The notes under the pieces were generated by a model that was not told the origin of the DNA, searched no databases, and saw only the letters and a program-made list of their open reading frames with translations. From the NCBI GenBank assembly GCA_013375355.1, contig JABXJV010000060.1, positions 1 to 36,853 on the forward strand: a stretch of 36,853 bases of DNA. The letters run 5' to 3'. Shown here in pieces: positions 1 through 7,405 of the stretch. A program made the position numbers and the translations under genes. The DNA comes from Candidatus Helarchaeota archaeon (GTDB lineage: Archaea; Asgardarchaeota; Lokiarchaeia; Helarchaeales; JABXJV01). The number at the start of each line of letters is the position of its first letter. Positions within the stretch are counted from its first letter, which is position 1.

Positions 1-53
1 CCGGACCCCGCTACCGAATCAAGCAATTTTTTTCGGTTACTTTTGGTCGCCAT
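1..53 (-). CDS. 5' end of an unknown gene leaving the window
   Basis: An open frame starts at an ATG (complement of 51-53) and runs without a stop to base 1. Its 17 complete codons read MATKSNRKKLLDSVAGS. The stretch is clearly more GC-rich than the AT-rich DNA beside it, as expected where coding starts. The N-terminus is basic and hydrophilic with no signal peptide. Too little is visible to name a family. It could also be a chance open frame, because only about 50 bases are seen. Confidence 0.4.
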   Translation of the reverse strand, partial: MATKSNRKKLLDSVAGS

Positions 54-422
54 AAATATCAACTCTTTTTTACTGTATTTGAAGTTTTAAATTGAATCTT
101 TTTTTCTAATACATTAATATAATGCTCAACATATATATTTTTGCATATATAAAGAATTAATTTTGCGCAAAATACTCTATCTTAATTTTGTTGAAAAAAT
201 GGTTGAATCCAACTATGCTGTAATCTGACACTCGGCGTTTTAGGCACTTCGCTTTATTAATACTTTTCTATAATTAATTTTAAAATTAAAAAAAATGCAT
301 AGAAAATTAAAAATTATAAAAAAAATTTGTAACAAAAAAAATTTAATAAAAAATTTTTAAACACTTCTTAGCTATATAATAAATTAATTTATTAACGCAA
401 AAAATGATTAATCAGGATTTAA
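54..422. other. AT-rich intergenic stretch with one GC-richer patch
   Basis: No convincing gene was found here. Most of it is A/T runs. A GC-richer island at about 200-255 carries a short minus-strand open stretch of about 36 codons with no start codon. It could be a degraded gene fragment. No tRNA or repeat could be folded or matched. A TATA-like tract at about 372-380 may serve the small ORF that begins at 423. Confidence 0.4.
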
Positions 423-590
423 ATGATCAAATATTTTTTGATATTTATTTTAAATCTTCCCGCACTGCTTTTATTTTTTTCTTTTATTTACGTTCTACTA
501 TTCTCCATAAGTAAGCATGTAGATTATGCCGATAAATATGCTAAAAGGAAGGGATTTCTGCTAGAACATTATCATGATTATCATAAATGA
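423..590 (+). CDS. Small single-pass membrane protein, 55 aa
   Basis: An ATG-started frame of 55 codons ends in TGA at 588-590. Residues about 1-30 are strongly hydrophobic (MIKYFLIFILNLPALLLFFS and onward) and form one membrane segment. The last 25 residues are charged and His/Tyr-rich (KHVDYADKYAKRKG, then HYHDYHK). A TATA-like tract lies about 45 bases upstream. It sits alone, 139 bases before the glcD-like gene on the same strand. No family is recognised. Chance is possible in such AT-rich DNA, but the hydrophobic-then-charged design argues for a real small protein. Confidence 0.42.
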   Translation: MIKYFLIFILNLPALLLFFSFIYVLLFSISKHVDYADKYAKRKGFLLEHYHDYHK

Positions 591-729
591 ATATAATGGG
601 CTATTCCCATACTTCCATCTTTTTCCCATCTAGTTTCTAATTTTGATCTTGGGGACTTTCTTAACAAAATTTTTCTAAAATGGCAATCATTTTAAGAATA
701 ATTTCCTTAAATTTATTTGGAGTTCCGAT

Positions 730-2136
730 ATGAATAGACAAGAGTTATTTGACAAACTAAAAACAATAGTTGGAGAAAATAACATATCTATAGACGATGC
801 CATACTTTTCACTTATTCATTTGATGTTTCCCAATTTGAACATTCCCCAGACATAGTTGTAAGACCGTCAATTACTGAAGAAGTTGTGGAAATTGTTAAA
901 TTTGCTAATAACCATAAAATCCCAGTAACACCACGTGGAGCTGGATCAGGTACAACAGGGGGTGCAATTCCAGTAAAAGGTGGAATTTTAATTGACTTTA
1001 CTCGTATGAATAAAATAAAAAAGCTAGATTTAGAAAAATTAGAGGTGATAGTTGAACCAGGAGTAGTCCTAGCAAATTTGAATAATTATCTGGCCCCACA
1101 TAATCTATTTTTTCCAATTGATTTAGGAAGTAGTAAAATGGCCACAGTTGGAGGGGCTATTTCAAATAATGGAGGAGGTCTTCGGGCAGTTAAATATGGA
1201 GTAATGAGAAATTATGTAAATCAATTAAAGATTATTTTACCAAATGGAAAAATCCTCATTTCTGGAATAAAAGAACTCAATGGTTCTAATTTTAATATTT
1301 CTAATTTATTTATTGGAGCCGAAGGGACATTAGGAATAATAACAGAAATAGTCTTGAGAATTTTACCGATACCAGAAGAAATCAGAGTTATAATGGCTAT
1401 GTATGATGATTTGGAGAGTGCAGCAAAAACTATTCCGGAAGTTTTTATGGCGGGTTTATTGCCTAGTGCTATCGAAATTCTTGATAAAAGTGCCATTATT
1501 GCGATCAACAAAGAACACCCTGATATTAATCTCCCTGAAGATGCAGAAGCAATTCTACTCTTTGAAGTTGATGGATCTATTGAACAAGTTGTAAGAGAGA
1601 GCGAAATAATTAATAATATTTGTAAGAACATGGGGTGTGCTAAAATTGAAAAAGCAAGAAATAAGGATGAAAGTTTAAAAATATGGGAAGCTAGAAGTTT
1701 AGCTGGTGTTTCTGCATCTAGATTTCGTGAAGGATATAGTCGAGTATATGTAGGAGAAGATATTACCGTTCCACTTATAAAACTCCCAGCTGTTTTAAAA
1801 AGATTAAGGGAACTTTCAACTAAATATGATTTGCCTATTATAGTTTTTGGCCACATTGGAGATTCAAATCTTCACCCAGCTATTACTATACAAAAAGAAA
1901 AACCATCACATTTAGAAAAACTTGAAAAATTAATGGATGAAATTCATCTATTAGCTATTAATGAAGGGGGAGTAGTCACAGGAGAACATGGCATTGGTCT
2001 TGCAAGAGCAAAATATTTAGAAATTGAAAGACCGGAAGAATTGAGGTTAATGAGAGTAATAAAAAAAATGATCGACCCCAATAACATTATTAACCCTGGT
2101 AAGATCGACCTAGATAAAATTTATCTTGAGGAATAG
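730..2136 (+). CDS. glcD: FAD-linked 2-hydroxyacid dehydrogenase (GlcD/D-lactate dehydrogenase type)
   Basis: This is a 468-aa member of the vanillyl-alcohol-oxidase-type flavoprotein family (GlcD, D-lactate dehydrogenase). Such enzymes oxidise a 2-hydroxyacid such as glycolate or D-lactate to the 2-oxoacid using FAD. Visible marks are the PP-loop FAD-binding motif VTPRGAGSGTTGGAIP (about 61-76), the ATVGGAISNNGGG flavin-binding segment (about 137-149), HIGDSNLHP (about 377) and the C-terminal GGVVTGEHGIG motif. Length is normal for the family. The next gene, three bases downstream, encodes a GlcF-type iron-sulfur partner, so the two probably form a membrane-associated complex passing electrons to a quinone-like or other acceptor. 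The exact substrate cannot be read from the sequence. Confidence 0.9.
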   Translation: MNRQELFDKLKTIVGENNISIDDAILFTYSFDVSQFEHSPDIVVRPSITEEVVEIVKFANNHKIPVTPRGAGSGTTGGAIPVKGGILIDFTRMNKIKKLDLEKLEVIVEPGVVLANLNNYLAPHNLFFPIDLGSSKMATVGGAISNNGGGLRAVKYGVMRNYVNQLKIILPNGKILISGIKELNGSNFNISNLFIGAEGTLGIITEIVLRILPIPEEIRVIMAMYDDLESAAKTIPEVFMAGLLPSAIEILDKSAIIAINKEHPDINLPEDAEAILLFEVDGSIEQVVRESEIINNICKNMGCAKIEKARNKDESLKIWEARSLAGVSASRFREGYSRVYVGEDITVPLIKLPAVLKRLRELSTKYDLPIIVFGHIGDSNLHPAITIQKEKPSHLEKLEKLMDEIHLLAINEGGVVTGEHGIGLARAKYLEIERPEELRLMRVIKKMIDPNNIINPGKIDLDKIYLEE

Positions 2137-2139
2137 TTT

Positions 2140-3324
2140 GTGTCAAGTAAATTAAAAGATATTGAAATTGATATTTTAAAATGTGCTCGTTGTGGGACTT
2201 GTAGATCAATTTGTCCTACTTTAAATGATGCTTGGGGTGAAAACGGACCAACTTGGGAAACCACGGGGCCTCGCGGTCGTGTCTTAATGTCATATGGTTT
2301 ACAAAAAAATAAAATAAAACCAAGCAAAAAAATGGTTCAAGATATATTTAATTGCTTGATATGTAACCGCTGTGTTGAAGTTTGTCCTAGTGGAGTGGAT
2401 ACTACAAAAATAATCCAAGCCACTAGAAAGGAAATTTTGGACCAAAACTTAACTCCTATTCCCCTTTCCAAATTACATGAAATACTTGAAAAAAATAAAA
2501 ATATTTACGGTCTGGACCAAGAAGACCGATTATTATGGACAGAGATGAATATTGAAGATATTGTTGAGGATAGGATTTTAAAAAAAGCAGAAGTTGCTTT
2601 CTTTGTAGGTTGTCAAGGTTCATTCCGGGGCTCTCTTTTTGGTATTCCTGAAGCTATTGTTTTGTTATTAGAAAAACTAAAAATCGATTATACTATCCTA
2701 GGGGAAGAAGAATGGTGCTGCGGAAGCCCATTTTATCTCGTTGGCGACGACTCTAAAACCGCTAAAGAATTTGTAATTCATAATATTGAAAAAATGTTAG
2801 AATTAGGCGTTAAAAAAATTATTTTTACTTGCCCAGGTTGCTATCGCGCATGGAAACATGTTTATCCGAAGTTATATGGTAAAGAATTACCTTTCGAGTT
2901 ATCCCATTCAACTGAATTCATTACAAAATTGATAGAAGAAGGAAAAATCAAATTTGACAAAGAAATCAAAAAGAAAGTCGGATATCAAGACCCATGTGAA
3001 CTGGGAAGGCATTGTAATATATATGAAGAGCCCCGTAAAATAATAAAAAAGATACCAGGAGTTATTTTTAAAGAATTAAAAGAAAATAGGAAAGAATCTT
3101 TATGTTGTGGAGGGGGAGGACTTGCAAAAGTAACCGATAATGAGATTTCACTCGGAATAGGCTCTAAAAAACTTAAAGATTTCCTTGAAAATGATATTGA
3201 TATAATTTTAACATGTTGTCCCGCTTGTTACCAAAATTTAATAGATGCTTTAGGAATAACTAAGGAGGATGTTGAAATTTTGGACTTACATGAATTTTTA
3301 ATACAAGCATTAAATTTAGCGTAA
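2140..3324 (+). CDS. glcF: Iron-sulfur protein with two 4Fe-4S sites and CCG domains (GlcF type)
   Basis: This 394-aa protein begins at a GTG three bases after the glcD stop. The N-terminus has two ferredoxin-like sites, CARCGTCRSICP (about 15-26) and CLICNRCVEVCPSG (about 70-83). Two cysteine-rich CCG domains follow, with EEWCCGSP, FTCPGCYRAW, YQDPCELGRH, ESLCCGGGG and LTCCPACYQNL. This is the layout of the electron-transfer subunit of glycolate/D-lactate dehydrogenases and of the HdrD-like family. It most likely accepts electrons from the flavoprotein encoded just upstream. Its 3' end overlaps the convergent unknown membrane-protein gene by nine bases. A heterodisulfide-reductase-like role is the main alternative; the glcD partner makes that less likely. 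Confidence 0.87.
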   Translation: MSSKLKDIEIDILKCARCGTCRSICPTLNDAWGENGPTWETTGPRGRVLMSYGLQKNKIKPSKKMVQDIFNCLICNRCVEVCPSGVDTTKIIQATRKEILDQNLTPIPLSKLHEILEKNKNIYGLDQEDRLLWTEMNIEDIVEDRILKKAEVAFFVGCQGSFRGSLFGIPEAIVLLLEKLKIDYTILGEEEWCCGSPFYLVGDDSKTAKEFVIHNIEKMLELGVKKIIFTCPGCYRAWKHVYPKLYGKELPFELSHSTEFITKLIEEGKIKFDKEIKKKVGYQDPCELGRHCNIYEEPRKIIKKIPGVIFKELKENRKESLCCGGGGLAKVTDNEISLGIGSKKLKDFLENDIDIILTCCPACYQNLIDALGITKEDVEILDLHEFLIQALNLA

Positions 3325-4797
3325 TTTTTCATCTAAAGAAGTTGCCCCAGTATATACCGGTATTCTATATAGCCTAAACAATTTTGGATGGAACCCATCT
3401 GGAAATAGTTGAAATTGATAAAAAAATAAAGCCCATTTTGAATAATAGTCAGCCCATGTCCAAAAATTAATTCCTATAGAATTCTTAAGTTTATAAATTT
3501 CAATTAAATTAATGGGTAACATGTCAATTTTATACTCTCTATCTGGATTTTTATAATCATAGGCTTTCCACCTTTCTATTTCTTCTCTTGTATATAAAAT
3601 TCGTTCTCTAAAGCATCCAAAAAGCATAATGAATAATTTAACGATTTTAAGAATTTGCAAATTTATTCTTTGCTTCGTTGTTTCACTTCTTGAGTCATAA
3701 TTAAATTCAATAATACTTTTTAGCCCTAATTTTTCATATTTCAAAATGAGATTAAATTTTTTATAATCAAATTCTAAAAAATAATCTTTTCCTCGGTTTA
3801 AAAAAATAGGAATCCCCTCTTGTGAGATATATAACAATTCCCTTTGTAATACTTTATTATATTCTCTTTCTTGTATTAAGAAGAGTTTGCCATTTTCAAT
3901 TAAGGGAATTTTAAGTTTATGAACGTATACCTCCTTATTTTCAAAATCTTCATCGTAATTAAGTTGATAATATATATTTTTTATTTTTTTTTCATAACTA
4001 GCAAATTTTGGTTTCTCAATTTTTGATACATATCCTCCAAAATCTGGATATTTATATTCAAAATTTATTTTTTCCCCTTTAATAAATCTATAATAGCCAA
4101 CTTGGTCTCTAATTGCTCTTCCCGTCTTTTCCCATTCTTCCTGAGTAAAAATCCTAGTTTCATCAATAGATATTTCTTCAACTCGTGGATAATTATGAAT
4201 TAATGAATAATCAGGTGGAATTATTGACCCATCATCTATTTTTATAATTATTTTTTCTTCAAATTCCGTTTTTACTAATCTCCACAGGCTTATTATGATA
4301 CAAAAAAATAAAGTCAGGAGATCAATACTCCAATAAATTGTTTCATAAGGCCATAAAATCATCATAAAACCAATATAATTCCCCCATGCTGTTTTCAAAT
4401 ATTTTTGAAATTCTACATGAACTTCTATAAATAAAGTGTTAATGTCTACAAAAAATGGATAAAAATAATGAACTGAATAAAAAATTGAATAGGTATTGGA
4501 TAATATATTGACAATTGGCAAAATTCCCAATATTAAATTAGATTTATCGTATTTCTTAATAATTATAATTGCCATGGCTATACCAGATATTACACCATTT
4601 GTAATTATGCTATGACTCCAATGTATAGGTGATGGAGAAAGGATAGGAGGAAATTGAGAAAGAAAATACCACTGTAGAATTAATAGTATTAAATAAATAA
4701 ATTCAGGGATAAATAAAAATAAGATGATTAACCCTATTGGAACTTTCCGAAATTTAAGTTTGAATAAAAAAGATATTCCTACTAAACCAAAATGCAA
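3316..4797 (-). CDS. Unknown polytopic membrane protein with a long soluble tail, 493 aa
   Basis: Residues 1-175 hold about five hydrophobic segments. The remaining 320 residues are soluble and rich in Lys, Glu, Tyr and Phe. The N-terminal part (MHFGLVGISF, then KVPIGLIILF, then SPIHWSHSI) resembles membrane-bound putative metal-dependent hydrolases of the YdjM/DUF457 type, which share a 'PxGLLxLxxQxPD' pattern and an HxSHS motif. In this protein the usual Asp of the first motif is replaced (FIPEF). The large tail is not part of that family as I know it. The start is the ATG at 4797, which begins at the first hydrophobic block. It converges on glcF. No function is assigned beyond the possible hydrolase-like membrane part. 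Confidence 0.6.
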   Translation of the reverse strand: MHFGLVGISFLFKLKFRKVPIGLIILFLFIPEFIYLILLILQWYFLSQFPPILSPSPIHWSHSIITNGVISGIAMAIIIIKKYDKSNLILGILPIVNILSNTYSIFYSVHYFYPFFVDINTLFIEVHVEFQKYLKTAWGNYIGFMMILWPYETIYWSIDLLTLFFCIIISLWRLVKTEFEEKIIIKIDDGSIIPPDYSLIHNYPRVEEISIDETRIFTQEEWEKTGRAIRDQVGYYRFIKGEKINFEYKYPDFGGYVSKIEKPKFASYEKKIKNIYYQLNYDEDFENKEVYVHKLKIPLIENGKLFLIQEREYNKVLQRELLYISQEGIPIFLNRGKDYFLEFDYKKFNLILKYEKLGLKSIIEFNYDSRSETTKQRINLQILKIVKLFIMLFGCFRERILYTREEIERWKAYDYKNPDREYKIDMLPINLIEIYKLKNSIGINFWTWADYYSKWALFFYQFQLFPDGFHPKLFRLYRIPVYTGATSLDEKLR

Positions 4798-4849
4798 GTA
4801 TCATTCTCCTGATAAAAATGCAGAATCATATAAATATTAGATTATGATT

Positions 4850-5857
4850 TTATAAAGCTCGCCTTAAAGCCGCCAACGCGATTAATCTAGAAAATTCAAT
4901 AATTTTTTCTGAGTTATCAAGGATAATTTGGGAGGAAGTTGCGGGCGCATCTGAAGTGATAGAATCTAGTTTATTTTCAATATCTCTTTTATGCTCTTTA
5001 ATAGTTTCCACTTTATCCAGAACATCAATTGCATCTGCAGTCTTTCGGAAGAGAAAAGATACAACTCCAGCTTTCAATAAATCATATGTTTCTTTAATAA
5101 CATTTAAAGTAAGTTCCACATGATTAGAAATAGGAAATTTAATCATTGCTTTACCCATGCTCGTTAAATATCCCGCAATATCGTTAATGTGTACAATGAA
5201 AAAAGCAAAGTCTACCGCATCTTGAGAATTAATATCCATTTTCATTAAAATGCTAGGTTGAATAAGACCTTTTCTTAATTGACGATGCACACGCAGGTAA
5301 TATTTTTGTATATGATCTTTTGAACTTATTATTGCATCTATTATTGAGTTATCTTTATTTTCAATTGAATAAATAAGATTCTCCATTAGTTCTAAAACGT
5401 TTCTACTTACCATTTTAATAAGTTCGTTTAGACTTTGGTTTTTTAAATCCATAATATCCTTTATAATGATAACATTAGGAGTTTTAGAGAGTATTTCAAA
5501 ACCTAATAAGTTGGATACTAATTGTGAAATTTTCATATACTTATCTTGGGAAAAAGGAACTTTAGTTTCGATTCGGATAACATCATTACCATCAAGATAA
5601 GCTGTTTGAATAATATAAGATAAAGTTGAGATAGCAGGATATTTATCTGCGCTAATAGTTGTAACGAGTTTACTTTGTGAATCCCCCATAAGAAATGGCA
5701 TAATTAATAAAGATCCATCTGAATTTTCGAATACTTGAACTTCATTTTTTTCACTTAAATTATGTTTTTTTGTCCAATTACGGGGTAATGACATTATTAA
5801 TGTTTTAGAGCTTCCCCATTTTACCAATTTACGGGTTTCACTGATTTTATTACTCAT
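4850..5857 (-). CDS. phoU: AbrB-domain plus PhoU-domain regulator
   Basis: This 335-aa protein starts with a SpoVT/AbrB-type swapped-hairpin domain (about 1-60, with TRKLVKWGSSKTLIMSLPRNW). A middle linker follows, then an all-helical region (about 140-335) with the spacing of PhoU domains. Archaea often fuse the two, and the products are taken to be phosphate-uptake regulators: the AbrB part binds DNA and the PhoU part senses phosphate or metal state. No Pst transporter lies nearby, so the target cannot be read from context. It is a single gene followed by the unknown membrane-protein gene on the same strand (52 bases apart), and the two may be cotranscribed. Confidence 0.8.
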   Translation of the reverse strand: MSNKISETRKLVKWGSSKTLIMSLPRNWTKKHNLSEKNEVQVFENSDGSLLIMPFLMGDSQSKLVTTISADKYPAISTLSYIIQTAYLDGNDVIRIETKVPFSQDKYMKISQLVSNLLGFEILSKTPNVIIIKDIMDLKNQSLNELIKMVSRNVLELMENLIYSIENKDNSIIDAIISSKDHIQKYYLRVHRQLRKGLIQPSILMKMDINSQDAVDFAFFIVHINDIAGYLTSMGKAMIKFPISNHVELTLNVIKETYDLLKAGVVSFLFRKTADAIDVLDKVETIKEHKRDIENKLDSITSDAPATSSQIILDNSEKIIEFSRLIALAALRRAL

Positions 5858-6364
5858 AATAACCAGATCTTAAAATATTATAATAGAAAAATAAAGTTAA
5901 TTTTTTTATGTTTTCCTATATTTTTTTATGTTTTCAAATATTTATGTTTTTTTTATTTAGAAAACCAATTTAGAATAACAAGGGAATAAAAGATAAAAAA
6001 AGAACTAAGAAGCTATTTAGGTCATTAATTTTTCAAAACTAGGTTATTTTTCAATATTTGGTAGATTTTTTTATTAAATTCATTTTTGGAATTTGATTTA
6101 ATGAGATATTCGAATTCATCATTTGTGTTATATAAACAAATTTTGGCATAATAATTTTGATCTTGTTCCCATTTTTTTATTTTAACATTGTAAAACATCT
6201 AAATCACAATTAAAATAAAATTAAAATTCTTTTTATTCAATTTAGGTGTAGAAGAAAAATAATAAAATTAATCTTAAATAAAAAGTTGTGGCAAATTTTT
6301 TAAGATTAATATTTATGTTTTTTATCAATATATTATAGAAATAAAACAAATTTGATTTGATATA
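5858..6364. other. Intergenic region between the phoU-like gene and rps19e
   Basis: About 500 bases separate the divergent phoU-like and rps19e genes. They hold the promoters of both and one small minus-strand ORF at 6025-6198. The rest is A/T-rich with repeated 'tatttttttatgtttt' tracts at about 5905-5950. I see no RNA gene or mobile-element ends. Confidence 0.5.
6025..6198 (-). CDS. Small hypothetical protein, 57 aa
   Basis: A 57-codon ATG frame on the minus strand ends in TAA at 6025-6027. The product starts MFYNVKIKKWEQDQNYYAKI and goes on with alternating polar and hydrophobic residues, ending KIYQILKNNLVLKN. It looks like a beta-rich start followed by a helix, a layout seen in small HicB-like or ParE-like folds, but no diagnostic motif is present and no partner gene lies beside it. 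Amino-acid use (Lys, Asn, Tyr) matches the neighbouring genes. Family unknown. Confidence 0.42.
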   Translation of the reverse strand: MFYNVKIKKWEQDQNYYAKICLYNTNDEFEYLIKSNSKNEFNKKIYQILKNNLVLKN

Positions 6365-6823
6365 ATGACTACTGTGTATGATGTTCCCCCAAAAATTTTG
6401 ATTGATGAATTAGCAGAAATTTTGAAGAAAGATTATGAACAAGTTACTCCATTAGATTGGGTTTCTGCAGTAAAAGCAGGAGTACATAAAGAAAATCCTC
6501 CCCAAACTAAAGATTGGTGGTATATACGTTGTGCATCAATTCTCCGTAAACTTTACATATTAAACTTAGTTGGAATCAATAAATTACGTAACATTTATGG
6601 AGGAAGAAAGAGAAGAGGACCAAAACCGAATGTATTTAGAAGGAGCTCTGGATCAATCATTAGAAAGGCTTTACAGCAATTGGAAAGTGCTGGATTGGTA
6701 GAAATTATAGAGAAGAAGGGAAGGAAACTAACTTCCAATGGACAATCTTTATTAGATCGTACTGCACTTAAAATTAAAATGAGATTACAAAAAGGTGAAA
6801 TTCCTGGTCTTGTCAAATATTAA
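6365..6823 (+). CDS. rps19e: Ribosomal protein S19e
   Basis: This 152-aa protein is the archaeal/eukaryotic small-subunit protein S19e. It shows the family's N-terminal YDVPPKILIDELAEILK, the middle DWWYIRCASILRKLY and the basic RKRRGPKPNVFRRSSGSIIR, then the C-terminal winged-helix part ending LESAGLVE and onward. Length is as usual. It is the first gene of a tight plus-strand run with the PDCD5 homologue (38 bases later) and L39e, an old and conserved archaeal cluster. The ATG at 6365 begins exactly where the family begins. Confidence 0.97.
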   Translation: MTTVYDVPPKILIDELAEILKKDYEQVTPLDWVSAVKAGVHKENPPQTKDWWYIRCASILRKLYILNLVGINKLRNIYGGRKRRGPKPNVFRRSSGSIIRKALQQLESAGLVEIIEKKGRKLTSNGQSLLDRTALKIKMRLQKGEIPGLVKY

Positions 6824-6861
6824 ATAATAAGTGTTGATTATTAAAATTTGAGTGTTTAAAA

Positions 6862-7197
6862 ATGTCTGATGAGGAATTAGAACAGATTAGAAGGCGTAAA
6901 ATGCTTGAGATGCAAGCTGAATCCCAGAAAAAAGAACAAATGGAACGAGAATTTGAGGCTCAGAAAGAAGCGATTTTAAGAAAAATTCTTTCTCCACAGG
7001 CGCGGGGTCGTCTTGCGAATTTGAGGATGGTTAGACCTGATTTTGTTCAAGCCATTGAAGTTCAATTAATTCAACTCGCACAAACGGGTCAATTAGCCAG
7101 AGCTGGCTATCAAATTCCAATAACTGATGAAACACTTAAACAAATTCTTGACAAAGCACAAAAAGGGAAGAGAGAACCTAAAATTAGACGTATTTAA
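6862..7197 (+). CDS. PDCD5 (TFAR19) family DNA-binding protein
   Basis: This 111-aa protein is an archaeal homologue of human programmed cell death protein 5. It has an N-terminal charged helix ([20 protein letters not shown]), then the three-helix core with [19 protein letters not shown] (about 47-65) and the C-terminal basic tail KREPKIRRI. Archaeal members are small, basic and thought to bind nucleic acid; the cellular role is unsettled. Its place between rps19e and rpl39e is the standard archaeal arrangement and suggests a role linked to translation. The L39e start lies 10 bases after its stop. Confidence 0.94.
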   Translation: MSDEELEQIRRRKMLEMQAESQKKEQMEREFEAQKEAILRKILSPQARGRLANLRMVRPDFVQAIEVQLIQLAQTGQLARAGYQIPITDETLKQILDKAQKGKREPKIRRI

Positions 7198-7207
7198 GTT
7201 GAATATT

Positions 7208-7366
7208 ATGGCACGAAATAAACCTCTTGGCAAAAAATTAAGATTAATAAAAGCAGGTAAGCAAAAGAAATCTGTTCCTGCATGGATAATTGTCAAAACT
7301 CGAGGTAGAGTTCGCACACATCCTAAAAGAAATAGAAGATGGAGAAATCAGAGAATTAAACCATAA
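7208..7366 (+). CDS. rpl39e: Ribosomal protein L39e
   Basis: From the ATG at 7208 the product is 52 aa, starting [19 protein letters not shown] and ending [12 protein letters not shown]. That is the usual length and the usual highly basic composition of L39e, which lines the large-subunit exit tunnel. A longer frame opening at 7127 would overlap the PDCD5 gene; the ATG at 7208 gives the family length, so I use it. It is the last gene of the rps19e operon. In most archaea rpl31e follows directly; here a convergent gene intervenes. Confidence 0.96.
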   Translation: MARNKPLGKKLRLIKAGKQKKSVPAWIIVKTRGRVRTHPKRNRRWRNQRIKP

Positions 7367-7405
7367 AAAAATTAATTTAGTGTCAAATAATATAGTTTAT
7401 TTTTA

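Noticed and set aside
200..255. Possible tRNA or insertion-element remnant in a GC-richer patch
   Set aside because: No acceptor or T-arm pairing could be built, and no terminal repeats were found; the short start-less frame is too weak to call.
1221..1856. Long minus-strand open frame inside glcD
   Set aside because: It is the antisense shadow of a clear FAD-enzyme gene; its Ser/Ile-rich product has no domain logic.
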